Assembly (NCBI GenBank): GCA_016926695.1
Contig: JAFGOB010000171.1
Location: forward strand, 1-51,918
Direction of reading: 5' to 3'
DNA from: Dehalococcoidales bacterium
Lineage (GTDB): Bacteria > Chloroflexota > Dehalococcoidia > Dehalococcoidales > UBA3254
Length of the DNA stretch: 51,918 nt
Of the stretch, positions 36,784 to 45,573 are shown piece by piece. Position 1 is the stretch's first letter. Every line of letters starts with the position of its first letter. The translations under genes were made by a program, and so were the position numbers. The notes beneath the pieces are model-generated. The model saw nothing but the letters and a program-made list of their open reading frames with translations. It was not told where the DNA came from and made no database searches.

Positions 36784-38496
36784 ATGAGAAAGTGCCTGTT
36801 AGGAATCCTGGTTATTATTGCCTTGGCTGGCATGATTCTTTCCGGATGTGGCGAATCATCGAAAACCCCGGCTACATCTGCCGCGCCAGCCGCGACCACA
36901 GCCGCACCGGCTAAAACTGCCGCACCGGCCGCGACCACAGCCGCACCGGCTAAAACTGCCGCACCCGCCAAAACCACAGCCGCCGCTACGACCGCCGCCG
37001 CCCCCCAACCGGATGGGCAACCCAAATATGGCGGAAATTTCAAGATGATCAGCGTAAGCGGCATTACCGCCTGGGATGCACCTACCGAGACATCAAGTTT
37101 CCTGGATATGACGGTAAAAAATGTTGTCTATATGCCAATCCTGTATTTTGACAAGGGTGGCAACTGGCAACCCCGTCTGGCTGAAAACTATGCCGTGTCT
37201 CCGGATGGGAAAACGGTAACTCTAACCCTGAGAAAAGGTATAATGATGCAGGATGGCGTAGAGTTCACATCCAAGGACATCAAATACCACATAGAGAACT
37301 TCACCGTGTTCGGCGCCAAGATGGGCGAAGCCGGGGGGTATAAAAATGTAGCCTCTGTAGATACCCCGGATCCCTATACTGTAGTAATCAACTTGAAGAA
37401 ACCGGATGCCGCCATGCCGGTCGGAATGGCTATGAACGACGGTACGATAAACTCTATGGAGGCAGTGCTGAAACCCACCACTCCAGAAAATCAGGCCAAA
37501 GACCATGTAGCAGGAGCCGGACCATTCAAGTTTGTAGAATGGAAGCGGGATGTCTATTTCAAAGCTGAAAGATTCGACGACTACTTCATCACCGGACAGC
37601 CTTACCTTGACTCCTACCAGGTCGATTTCTATGCTGACCGCGTTTCAGCCTTGCTGGCCTTTAAAAACGGGGAGGGCAATGGAATATATGACCTGACTCC
37701 AAAAGATGCGTCAACCCTGAAGAAAGAGGGATATGAGGTCTATTCAACCAGTTTCGCAAATTATGTGCTTACTCCGGACGGCGATAATCCTAATTCACCA
37801 TTTGCCAAGAGAGAGGTACGCGAGGCAGTGGAATATGCTCTTGACCGGCCGACACTGGCCGAATCGTTCGGTTATGGTTTCTATGATCCTTTGACCCAGG
37901 TCTCCGCTCCGGAATTCTCTCTGGCTTATAATCCCAATATCACACCACGCGAGTATAATCCGGAAAAATCCAAACAGTTGCTCAAGGACGCCGGTTATTC
38001 CAGTCCTCTCAACATTTCCATTTATGCTCAGCTTTCGGATCCCAAAGAGTTCCTGACAGCTATTCAAGGCTTTCTTAATGCTGCCGGGTTCAATGCAAAG
38101 ATAGAATACGGCGATCCTGCCAGATTCCATGGTGAGTGGGCCGGAAAGGGCTGGCAAAATGGATTGTTGTTCCGTGGATACGGGTTCCAGCCGAATATTG
38201 CCGAAAACTTCACCAACTGGTTCCGTCATCCGCCCAATGGCCAGATGTTAACCAGCATATACTATCCCGAGAACTGGGATGGAAGATGCGACGCAATGGT
38301 AAGTGAACCGGATTCCGCAAAGCGCGCCGCTATGATACAGGAACTGGTAAAAACGATACATGATGAGGCTATGACTGTTCCTATCTGTACCTACCCGATT
38401 CTATTCGCTTTTGGTAAAAACGTAGGTGGCGGTGATACATACGCACCCATTAGTTCACACCTCCAGACACCAGAAGGACTCTGGTTTAAACAATAA
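36784..38496 (+). CDS. Family-5 extracellular solute-binding lipoprotein 2
   Basis: A 570-residue DppA/OppA-type binding lipoprotein. A signal peptide ends in the lipobox LSGC at residue 23. It is followed by a 55-residue linker of AAPAKTAAPAATT repeats, then the SBP core from PKYGGNFKMISV. AAGGAG lies about 14 bases before the ATG, a rather long spacing. Together with binding protein 1 it offers two substrate specificities to the DppBC/DF machinery. A copy of the regulon element lies upstream. A strong terminator follows. Confidence 0.92.
   Translation: MRKCLLGILVIIALAGMILSGCGESSKTPATSAAPAATTAAPAKTAAPAATTAAPAKTAAPAKTTAAATTAAAPQPDGQPKYGGNFKMISVSGITAWDAPTETSSFLDMTVKNVVYMPILYFDKGGNWQPRLAENYAVSPDGKTVTLTLRKGIMMQDGVEFTSKDIKYHIENFTVFGAKMGEAGGYKNVASVDTPDPYTVVINLKKPDAAMPVGMAMNDGTINSMEAVLKPTTPENQAKDHVAGAGPFKFVEWKRDVYFKAERFDDYFITGQPYLDSYQVDFYADRVSALLAFKNGEGNGIYDLTPKDASTLKKEGYEVYSTSFANYVLTPDGDNPNSPFAKREVREAVEYALDRPTLAESFGYGFYDPLTQVSAPEFSLAYNPNITPREYNPEKSKQLLKDAGYSSPLNISIYAQLSDPKEFLTAIQGFLNAAGFNAKIEYGDPARFHGEWAGKGWQNGLLFRGYGFQPNIAENFTNWFRHPPNGQMLTSIYYPENWDGRCDAMVSEPDSAKRAAMIQELVKTIHDEAMTVPICTYPILFAFGKNVGGGDTYAPISSHLQTPEGLWFKQ
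36892..36967 (+). repeat. Tandem 39-bp repeat in the lipoprotein linker
   Basis: Two consecutive near-identical 39-bp units, starting at 36892 and 36931, code for the ATTAAPAKTAAPA linker. Such low-complexity linkers vary in copy number between strains. Confidence 0.8.
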
Positions 38497-38514
38497 ATCC
38501 GGAACAAAGTACCG

Positions 38515-38530
38515 GTCCGCTGGAGCGGAC
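38515..38530 (+). other. Small hairpin after solute-binding protein 2
   Basis: GTCCGC/GCGGAC around TGGA lies 19 bases past the stop, ahead of the stronger terminator. Confidence 0.35.
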
Positions 38531-38567
38531 TTCGTCCGGAGATTAAGTGCAGTATGGTAATCAACGA

Positions 38568-38606
38568 GGCGGCCCCTTCCACGGAAGGGGCCGCCGACCG
38601 GGTCTT
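38568..38606 (+). terminator. Rho-independent terminator after solute-binding protein 2
   Basis: A perfect 12-bp GC-rich stem (38568-38579 with 38584-38595) with a CACG loop is followed after 10 bases by TCTTTTCT. It separates the binding-protein gene from ADH3. Confidence 0.7.
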
Positions 38607-38732
38607 TTCTAATCCTGACGCTGTTATTTTCTGTATACTTTGACGACTTCGGAAAAGACGGCGTGCCTGTTTGATTTTCTAAAAAAAAACGGAAATAATA
38701 CAAAGAAACGAAAAAGAAAAACGGAGAATATT

Positions 38733-39848
38733 ATGAAAATGAAAGCAGCCGTTTATTACGGACCACGTGATATAAGGATAGAGGAACTGGATCTTCCAAG
38801 GGCTGCGGATGGCGTCGACGGACACGGAATGGTGCTGAAAGTCGGGGCTTGCGGTATTTGTCCTGTAATGGATACACCAAGATATAAGAGAGTTACCATT
38901 GACCATGCAACCCCGATTGTTTTAGGACATGAGTTCAGCGGAGAAGTGATTGAAGCCGGCCCTAAAGTAACCGCAGCCAGCGTCGGAGACAGAATCTACG
39001 GGCTCACATTCCGTCCATGCGGAAGGTGCGGGCCCTGTAAAGCCGGAGATGTGGAGAACTGCCTTAACTATCCTGAGAGCACTGAAGGCAACTATATCAA
39101 CGGAGCAATGGCCGAATATATGTTTTTTCCCTACGTAATAGGAAACAAACTGATCAAGCTTCCCCCCGACCTGACCTATCGAGACGGCGCCCTCCTGGAG
39201 CCTTTATGCCTGGCTACGGGATTGGCCGACAAGGCCAAAAAGGGTGACATTGTGGTTATTATCGGCCAGGACCTGATGGGGCTGGGCATTCTGGCGTTTC
39301 TAAAACAGAAAGGACTCGCCAATAAGGTCATAGTAAGTGATGTCTCCAAAATACGGCTTGATGCCGCTAAAGAGTTAGGCGCCGATGTAATTGTCAATGA
39401 AACTGAAGAAGACCTTTATGAAGTTGTTGAGGAGATATCCGGTCATGACAAACTTGAGGTGCTACAGGGTGGTGGGGCTGATTTAGTAATAGAGACCTCC
39501 GGACGGTCGGTAAACTTCCAGAAGTCCATCGATGTCGTAAAGCCCAGGGGGCAGATCTGGCTAGCTACTTTCTATGACGAAGGACCGTTTATGTTCGATC
39601 CCAGTGTACAGGTCCCGGGCAGAGCCCGTTCAAACATCAGCCAGAAAGGCTGTGCTCCCATACAGTGCGCCTGGGGAAGCCTAGGACCCTGGATGCCCCG
39701 CCTCGAAGAGGCAATCAAACTCATCCAGTCCGGAAAACTGACCGCGGCCAAATATGTTACCCAGGTCTTCCCTCTGGAGAAGATAGATGAGGCCTTCGAG
39801 ACCGCTATAGATCCCCATAAATCGATTAAAGTCGTTGTTGAACCATAA
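38733..39848 (+). CDS. Zinc-dependent alcohol dehydrogenase (MDR family), copy 3
   Basis: A 371-residue dehydrogenase. I chose the ATG at 38733, with CGGAGA just upstream and a start (MKMKAAVYYGPRDIRIE) matching ADH1. The frame open from 38640 only adds a low-complexity Lys/Asn/Arg stretch. Zinc ligands are Cys43 and His66-Glu67, and Cys96, 99, 102 and 110. The Rossmann motif reads GQDLMG as in ADH1 (GQELMG). An insertion near residue 245 (EEISGHDKLEVLQGGG) distinguishes it. It is followed by the UbiD gene 240 bases on. Confidence 0.9.
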   Translation: MKMKAAVYYGPRDIRIEELDLPRAADGVDGHGMVLKVGACGICPVMDTPRYKRVTIDHATPIVLGHEFSGEVIEAGPKVTAASVGDRIYGLTFRPCGRCGPCKAGDVENCLNYPESTEGNYINGAMAEYMFFPYVIGNKLIKLPPDLTYRDGALLEPLCLATGLADKAKKGDIVVIIGQDLMGLGILAFLKQKGLANKVIVSDVSKIRLDAAKELGADVIVNETEEDLYEVVEEISGHDKLEVLQGGGADLVIETSGRSVNFQKSIDVVKPRGQIWLATFYDEGPFMFDPSVQVPGRARSNISQKGCAPIQCAWGSLGPWMPRLEEAIKLIQSGKLTAAKYVTQVFPLEKIDEAFETAIDPHKSIKVVVEP

Positions 39849-40088
39849 GTTATTTCAGTCCGGTAGCACATGGAGAAGGATGAAGCAAGCAGGTTTTTCA
39901 GTTTCCCATATTATAAACTGCTGAGTATTGCATAATGCCAACAGGTTCAGGTAGTCATAGTGTTACTGGAGAGGAATGCCGTAATCAGGTAATTAGCTTC
40001 ATATAGAAGATTACTGCCGGTTGCTTTAATAAGCAGCCGGCAGTAAATAGCCACAAGAAAAATGCTGTTATATCGGGGAGGAAAAAAC

Positions 40089-41546
40089 ATGGTTTCTCGG
40101 GACTTGCGGGGATGGATTGCCCAGCTTGAAGCAAAAGGAGAGCTGAAGAGAGTCAAAGCCAGAGTAGACTGGAATGATGAAATATCGCAGATAACAAGAA
40201 AAATCTATGAGAAAAAGGGCCCGGCTCTTTTATTTGAAAACATCAAGGATCATGAAAATACGTTTTCGAAAAAACTGTTTACTAACGGACTTGGTACCCA
40301 GTCCAGGGTAAACCTGATGCTTGGACTCCCCAAAGATACCCCTGTTTCAGAGGCTATTCAGTTGTTAAGGAAAAGGCTCAAGAATCCCGTGGCGCCTGTC
40401 AGGGTCGAAACAGGTCCGGTCAAGGAGAATATTGTAAAAGGAGAGGATGTGGACCTGTTCCAGATTCCTGTCCCCAAGTGGCATCCCCTGGATGGCGGCC
40501 GCTATATTAACACCTTTTTTGGTGCTGTTACGCGGGACCCGGATACCGGAATAAATAATGTAGGTATCTACCGGGGAATGATAAACAGCAAGAATAAGAT
40601 CGGAGTATTGCTGATACCCATGAAGGACTGGGGTATTACCTACGAAAAATACAAGGCCATGGGAAAACCCATGCCGGTGGCCTTTGTCTACGGGTACGAT
40701 CCGGCCTTGATCGCTGCGGCCGGTGTTCCTGTTGTCGGTCCTGAGTACGATCTGATGGGAGCAATAAGGCAGGCGCCGGTCGAGCTGGTTAAGTGTGAGA
40801 TGTCAGATATTGAAGTGCCGGCTTATGCCGAAATAGTGGTGGAAGGCACGATTTCTCCTGATCCCGCAACATATGAAATGGAAGGACCCTTTGGTGAAGG
40901 GTCCGGACATTACGGAGAGACCCGTAAAAGGCCGGTAGTTGAAGTAAACTGCATAACCTATCGCAACGATCCGATTTACAGAGGCACCTTAACCGGAACG
41001 GCCGGTGGTACAAAGGACGAATTGAAAACCCTTATCGGAACAATGATGACCGTTGTTACCTGGAATACGCTGGATATGATGGAAATTCCCGGTATACTGG
41101 ATGTACAGGTGGATTTGTTATCGGCAGTGAAGATACATAAGACCTACCAGGGACAGGCCAGGCAGATAGCCGCTGCCTTATGGGGGTCCAAATTCGCCGG
41201 CCATCATCACAATGCGGTCATTGTAGTTGAAGAGGATGTGGATATTCATAATACCGATGCCCTGATGGCAGCCATGCATGATAAAACGGATTTTGAACGG
41301 GGCCTGGTGGTATTTCCCGAATATATTGGATCGCCTATAGATGTAATGGCCCCGTATGATTTAAGGGATGAGCTGGCCTATGGGGCCGCTGTCCAGAAGA
41401 AACTGCTGATAGATGCTACCACGGATTGGGAGAAGCATCCCGTCAGGCCGGAGTGGGGAAATAGAAGGTACTCGCCGGAGTGCTATTGTTCCAGCCCGGA
41501 AACCGAGAAACTGGTTGAAGAGAGATGGAAGGAATACGGCCTGTAG
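40089..41546 (+). CDS. UbiD-family prenylated-FMN decarboxylase
   Basis: A 485-residue decarboxylase of the UbiD family, which removes or adds CO2 on aromatic or alpha,beta-unsaturated acids using prenylated FMN. I chose the ATG at 40089, with GGGGAGG just upstream. The prFMN and Mn contacts TRDPDTGINNVGIYR are present. Their Arg, with the two Glu residues of EGPFGE, forms the E-R-E catalytic set known from Fdc1. No UbiX prenyltransferase lies nearby. Close to a pyrogallol-type hydroxytransferase, a hydroxybenzoate- or gallate-type substrate is a reasonable guess. Confidence 0.92.
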   Translation: MVSRDLRGWIAQLEAKGELKRVKARVDWNDEISQITRKIYEKKGPALLFENIKDHENTFSKKLFTNGLGTQSRVNLMLGLPKDTPVSEAIQLLRKRLKNPVAPVRVETGPVKENIVKGEDVDLFQIPVPKWHPLDGGRYINTFFGAVTRDPDTGINNVGIYRGMINSKNKIGVLLIPMKDWGITYEKYKAMGKPMPVAFVYGYDPALIAAAGVPVVGPEYDLMGAIRQAPVELVKCEMSDIEVPAYAEIVVEGTISPDPATYEMEGPFGEGSGHYGETRKRPVVEVNCITYRNDPIYRGTLTGTAGGTKDELKTLIGTMMTVVTWNTLDMMEIPGILDVQVDLLSAVKIHKTYQGQARQIAAALWGSKFAGHHHNAVIVVEEDVDIHNTDALMAAMHDKTDFERGLVVFPEYIGSPIDVMAPYDLRDELAYGAAVQKKLLIDATTDWEKHPVRPEWGNRRYSPECYCSSPETEKLVEERWKEYGL

Positions 41547-41673
41547 GCTGAGATATCCCTGCTTATATATCAAATCCCGGTAAAAAGACTGTTGTTGCCG
41601 CGAGTGTAGATTTACCATAAAGTAATTGACAACGAAAAACACACGAATGAAATCCCTCAGGAGGGTTGAAAAA

Positions 41674-43362
41674 ATGGAATACGAAGTACTTAGCCCATGG
41701 GGCCAGGTTGATAAAAAATCTTCTTTTGAAGGTCTTCAGCCGCGGGTTGAGGACCTGAACGGTAAGACTATCGGACTTTATGCACATTTTAAAGCGCAGG
41801 CGCCTTTAATCCTTGAAGAAGTTGCACAGCGGATTAAAGAGAAATATCCTGACGCCAAATTCAGCCATTTTCAGTATCCCAGGGATACTGCGGAGATAGT
41901 GAATGATGTTGAATACGAGCCATTGTTTAAAAAGTGGTTAAGAGAGGTAGATACCGTTATCTGCGGGTACGGCGATGCGGGATCGTGTTCTCTGTTTCTG
42001 GGATATAATTCCGCCGCTGTTGAAAGTGCAGGAAAGCCGGCGGTCCTGATAGTCAGCAAGAGCCTGGTTAAAGCAGCCAGGACAGGGGCTGCAGTCAGGA
42101 ATGTTCCGAAAATGAGAATCGTATCCCTGCCTTTAAACGACCTGTCAGGTCTTCATTCCTTTGACAATGTAGTGGAGGAATATATCCGTCCTGTAATCAC
42201 TTCTGCCTTTATTGACGAGGTGATTGACGCTTTAACCAGACCGCTGGCAGAAGATGAAAAGTTAGCGGAAAAAAAGGTGGAAGATAGCCCCAGAATTGTT
42301 TTCAAAGGTGATCTAGAGGCGGTAAACAGGTACTTTCACAAGAGATGGTGGTCTTACGGGATGCCCATCATTCCTCCTACTGAAGAAGCGGTCCATGAGA
42401 TGCTGGCCGGAACAGATTTGCCGCCTGATCATGTTGTGGCTGAAATACCGCCTATGCTGGGTAAAGCAACGGTTGAAAAGATTGCTATCAATGCCGTCAT
42501 GGCCGGATGTCTTCCGACCTATCTGCCGGTGCTGATAGCGGCCGTTCAGGGCATGATGGACCCCAAAATACATCTCGAGGGCTGGACCTGCAGCCGGGCT
42601 TCCTGGGGACCTTTTATAGTTATCAATGGTCTGATACGCCGCGATATAAACGTACATAGCGGCGGACAGTTGATGAGTTCCTATCACAGGGCCAATGCCA
42701 CCATCGGTCATGCCATCGGGCTGATTGTAATGAATATCGGCGGAGTCCGTCCGGGAGTGGAGGATATGTCGATAATGGGGCATGAAGGCAGGTTCGGCAT
42801 GTGTATAGGAGAGAATGAAGAGGAAAGCCCTCTGGAGCCACACCATGTATACAGCGGTTTAAACAAAGAAGACAGCGCGATCACACTTTTCTGGCCGACT
42901 CAGCGTACACAGGTGGGAGGGAAAGACGTTCCCAGTCTGTTAGATGCTATGTGCACCTTCGACATATTCGGGTTTGACCTGGGATGCGCCTTTGTAATGA
43001 CGCCTGCCTGGGCCAAGATCCTGGCCGATGAGGGCTGGACGAAAAAAAGAATAATTTCCTATCTCGTGGAATATGCCCGTAAACCAGCGGGCCAGTTCAA
43101 TGTAAGGTGGGTCAAGGGAAATCATCACGAGCCCAAGGGATTGGAGTTGCCGCTCGTTCCAACGCATTCCATGCGGCGCTTCTTTTCTTCCGAGCACCTG
43201 CTTATTGTAATTGCCGGTGATAGTGGAGAGCCCGCCGTACTGGCCTATGGGGGTGGCGGAGACCATGGCGGCCCGGTCACTAAAAAGATTAATCTGCCGG
43301 CTGGCTGGGATAGGCTGGTCGAGAAATACAAGGACATTGTACCTGCTGAAATTCAGCTCTAG
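41674..43362 (+). CDS. UGSC-family protein 4, Ala in place of selenocysteine
   Basis: A 562-residue full-length homologue of UGSC1-3 read without any stop. The start at 41674 has AGGAGGG and gives MEYEVLSPWG, matching the paralogues. The Sec position is GCG, Ala102, in GD-A-GSCSLFLGYNSA, while the following GSC is kept. The C-terminal domain is well conserved (YGMPIIPPTEE, EKIAINAVMAGCLPTYLP, RANATIGHAIG). Ala is neither Sec nor Cys, so this copy has lost the presumed redox or nucleophilic residue. It may be a regulatory or structural partner or have a different reaction. It lies between UbiD and UroD 4. Confidence 0.88.
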   Translation: MEYEVLSPWGQVDKKSSFEGLQPRVEDLNGKTIGLYAHFKAQAPLILEEVAQRIKEKYPDAKFSHFQYPRDTAEIVNDVEYEPLFKKWLREVDTVICGYGDAGSCSLFLGYNSAAVESAGKPAVLIVSKSLVKAARTGAAVRNVPKMRIVSLPLNDLSGLHSFDNVVEEYIRPVITSAFIDEVIDALTRPLAEDEKLAEKKVEDSPRIVFKGDLEAVNRYFHKRWWSYGMPIIPPTEEAVHEMLAGTDLPPDHVVAEIPPMLGKATVEKIAINAVMAGCLPTYLPVLIAAVQGMMDPKIHLEGWTCSRASWGPFIVINGLIRRDINVHSGGQLMSSYHRANATIGHAIGLIVMNIGGVRPGVEDMSIMGHEGRFGMCIGENEEESPLEPHHVYSGLNKEDSAITLFWPTQRTQVGGKDVPSLLDAMCTFDIFGFDLGCAFVMTPAWAKILADEGWTKKRIISYLVEYARKPAGQFNVRWVKGNHHEPKGLELPLVPTHSMRRFFSSEHLLIVIAGDSGEPAVLAYGGGGDHGGPVTKKINLPAGWDRLVEKYKDIVPAEIQL

Positions 43363-43866
43363 GGACCTGTACCTGCTCAGGCCGCAGGTTCCCGGCAGGG
43401 ACAATGTATATGCCGGATTGCATTCCGGCTTCATACCGGATTGCAGGAGATGACTGTTTATTCAGTCCCCCGCTCAATCCCGGCAGGGTTTCAGCGCACC
43501 CGTACCTGGTTGTATAGAGTCATATACATACAAGTTCAGGCTTAAGGTTAGGGAAACTGAAAACACATATTGAGGAATTTGTGCTATTTGGTACCGGGCC
43601 GGGGCCGGAAACCGGTTAAAACCGGCACGGACATAAGGGAAACAAAACGGCCGCACGGGAGGATTTACAAAAAGGCCGTCTGTGTGGCACTGATAGGGAA
43701 GAGTTCCTGATAGAACTTCAAAAACTGCTTTCACGGATCTTTTACGGATATCGGATTGAAAAGTCCGCCTGATGAGGTATTATAGCGGAGCTACAGGCGG
43801 TTTAAATATTGATTAACGATATTCAGGATAAAAACCTGGATAGATGTAGACAGGAGGACTTATAAC
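43363..43866. other. Intergenic region between UGSC4 and UroD 4
   Basis: 504 bases without a convincing gene. It holds a small hairpin GCCGGA/TCCGGC near 43413-43432 with a direct repeat of CCGGATTGCA, and CCGCCTG/CAGGCGG (43765-43771 with 43794-43800) about 65 bases before the UroD 4 start. No clear regulon element was found. Confidence 0.4.
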
Positions 43867-45189
43867 ATGGCAATCCCCGGTAAACCGGAAACAATCACCG
43901 AAAACTTGCGGGTATTGAGAAAGGAAATAGAAGAAAAGACCGGAAAAACTACGGAGCAACTCTATGAAGAAAGAGAAAAAAGGGTAAAGGATGCCATCGA
44001 GCACAGGCAACCCGACAGGGTCCCGGTAAGGCTTGAGACCCATGCCTTTCCCGCTGTTTATGCAGGCCTTACAATGGCGGACATCTTTTATAATCCCGCA
44101 GCCTGGAAGGAAGCTACACGGAAGGCTATAGTCGATTATGAACCTGATATATATCAGGTCTCGTCCGGCGGTACTGCCGGTGAAGCGCTTGACCTGCTCG
44201 GGCCGAATCACCTCAAATGGCCGGGCGGAAATTTACCGCCCGATATCAGCCATCAGAATATAGACCAGGAGTATATGAAGCAGGACGAATACGATTTATT
44301 CCTTGACGATCCTACCGATTTTACTCTGCGCTATGTTATACCGAGGGCTTTCGAGGGGCTGGCGCCTCTGTCAAAGCTGCCATATGTTGCCGATAAATTT
44401 ACCCTTATACCGATGATGACATCCATCCTGACCACGCCCGAATTCAGGGGACTTATCCGGACGCTGCTCAAGGCGGCCCGTGCACAGGCACGCACGGAAG
44501 AAATACTGTCCGGACTGGACGATGAAATGGCCTATCTGGGCTTTCCACAGGCCAGTCATGGAGGAGGTGCGGCCGGGGCCCCATTCGATCTGCTATCGGA
44601 CCTGTATAGAGGAATGCGGGGCTCCATGCTGGATATGTACCGCTGCCCGGATAAAATGCTGCTTGCCTGTGAGCGTATATTGCAGCGCCGGATAGCAGCG
44701 GCAAAAGCAGAACCTCCCTCCAGGAGAGGTAATCCCAGGAGGTCTTTTATTGCTCTGCACCGGGGCGCAGAGGGTTTCATGTCAAGGAAGCAGTATGAGA
44801 AATTCTACTGGCCGGGATTAAAGCGGGCTATGGAATGTTCTATTGAGCTGGGCATAGTCCCCATAATTTTCTGCGAAGGGGAATTCGGCGACAGACTGGA
44901 GTACTTCCTGGAGTTGCCGAAAGGCAAAGTTATATGTTTGTTTGACAGGACCGATATGATCCGGGCTAAAGAGATATTGAGAGACCACGTATGTATCTCC
45001 GGCAATGTGCCCGCGTCGCTGCTGCAATTGGGTTCGCCTCAAGATGTGGAAGAATACTGCGCGAAACTTATCAGGTTCTGTGGAAAAGGCGGCGGCTTCA
45101 TACTTTCAGCCGGCAGCTCCATAGACGAAGCAAAACCCGAAAATTTAAAGGCTCTGATGGAATCGCCGCAGAAAATTCCGGTGGACTAG
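43867..45189 (+). CDS. UroD-superfamily protein 4
   Basis: A 440-residue paralogue of UroD 1-3 with an N-terminal helical extension (ENLRVLRKEIEEKTGKTTE). Core stretches are PDRVPVRLETHAFPAVYAGL, KWPGGNLPPD, RGMRGSMLDMYRCPDK, ALHRGAEGFMS and LFDRTDMIRAKEILRDH. The zinc region reads FCEGEFGDRLE, which places a Cys next to the Glu, and the late position reads SAGSSIDEA. It has AGGAGG before the ATG. It lies between UGSC4 and the molybdoenzyme. Reaction unknown. Confidence 0.87.
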   Translation: MAIPGKPETITENLRVLRKEIEEKTGKTTEQLYEEREKRVKDAIEHRQPDRVPVRLETHAFPAVYAGLTMADIFYNPAAWKEATRKAIVDYEPDIYQVSSGGTAGEALDLLGPNHLKWPGGNLPPDISHQNIDQEYMKQDEYDLFLDDPTDFTLRYVIPRAFEGLAPLSKLPYVADKFTLIPMMTSILTTPEFRGLIRTLLKAARAQARTEEILSGLDDEMAYLGFPQASHGGGAAGAPFDLLSDLYRGMRGSMLDMYRCPDKMLLACERILQRRIAAAKAEPPSRRGNPRRSFIALHRGAEGFMSRKQYEKFYWPGLKRAMECSIELGIVPIIFCEGEFGDRLEYFLELPKGKVICLFDRTDMIRAKEILRDHVCISGNVPASLLQLGSPQDVEEYCAKLIRFCGKGGGFILSAGSSIDEAKPENLKALMESPQKIPVD

Positions 45190-45573
45190 AGAAGATTTTC
45201 GCAGTGTGTAGAAGTACGGACATATGGTGTAGTGTCAGGTAATTAAGTTTACATTTTACAGTGTGTTTTTAAGTTCAACATACTTTAAAGCCAGATATAA
45301 GACTCTACACTAGCCGGGTAAAGCGGGGCCTCCGCCTACGGAGACCTCCGGAGCCCCCTCATTCTAAGACCTCTGCATCTGAAGAAACCCGGCAGGATGC
45401 AAGGAAAATAGGAACGGTCATCATGCTTTCGATTTTTCCTGTTTACATCGTATTCGAGAATCGGGTTGTTGCAGGACTACCTGCCTTGACTTCTGGCAAT
45501 GGGAAATTGTTTTTTCTTTTTAAATAATAAGACATTTGTCATTCATAAAAACGGGAAAATATGGAGATAAGAA
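45190..45573 (+). other. Leader region with a nested hairpin before the molybdoenzyme
   Basis: An outer 7-bp stem GCCGGGT/ACCCGGC (45313-45319 with 45387-45393) encloses a 9-bp GC-rich hairpin GGGGC-TCCG/CGGA-GCCCC with one bulged C (45325-45334 with 45349-45357). It could be a terminator of UroD 4 or a structured leader. No named riboswitch was recognised, and no gene is seen in the 384 bases. Confidence 0.4.

Noticed and set aside
43765..43800. CTGATGAG next to a CCGCCTG/CAGGCGG stem, considered as a hammerhead ribozyme
   Set aside because: The required GAAA segment and the third stem are missing in the correct order.
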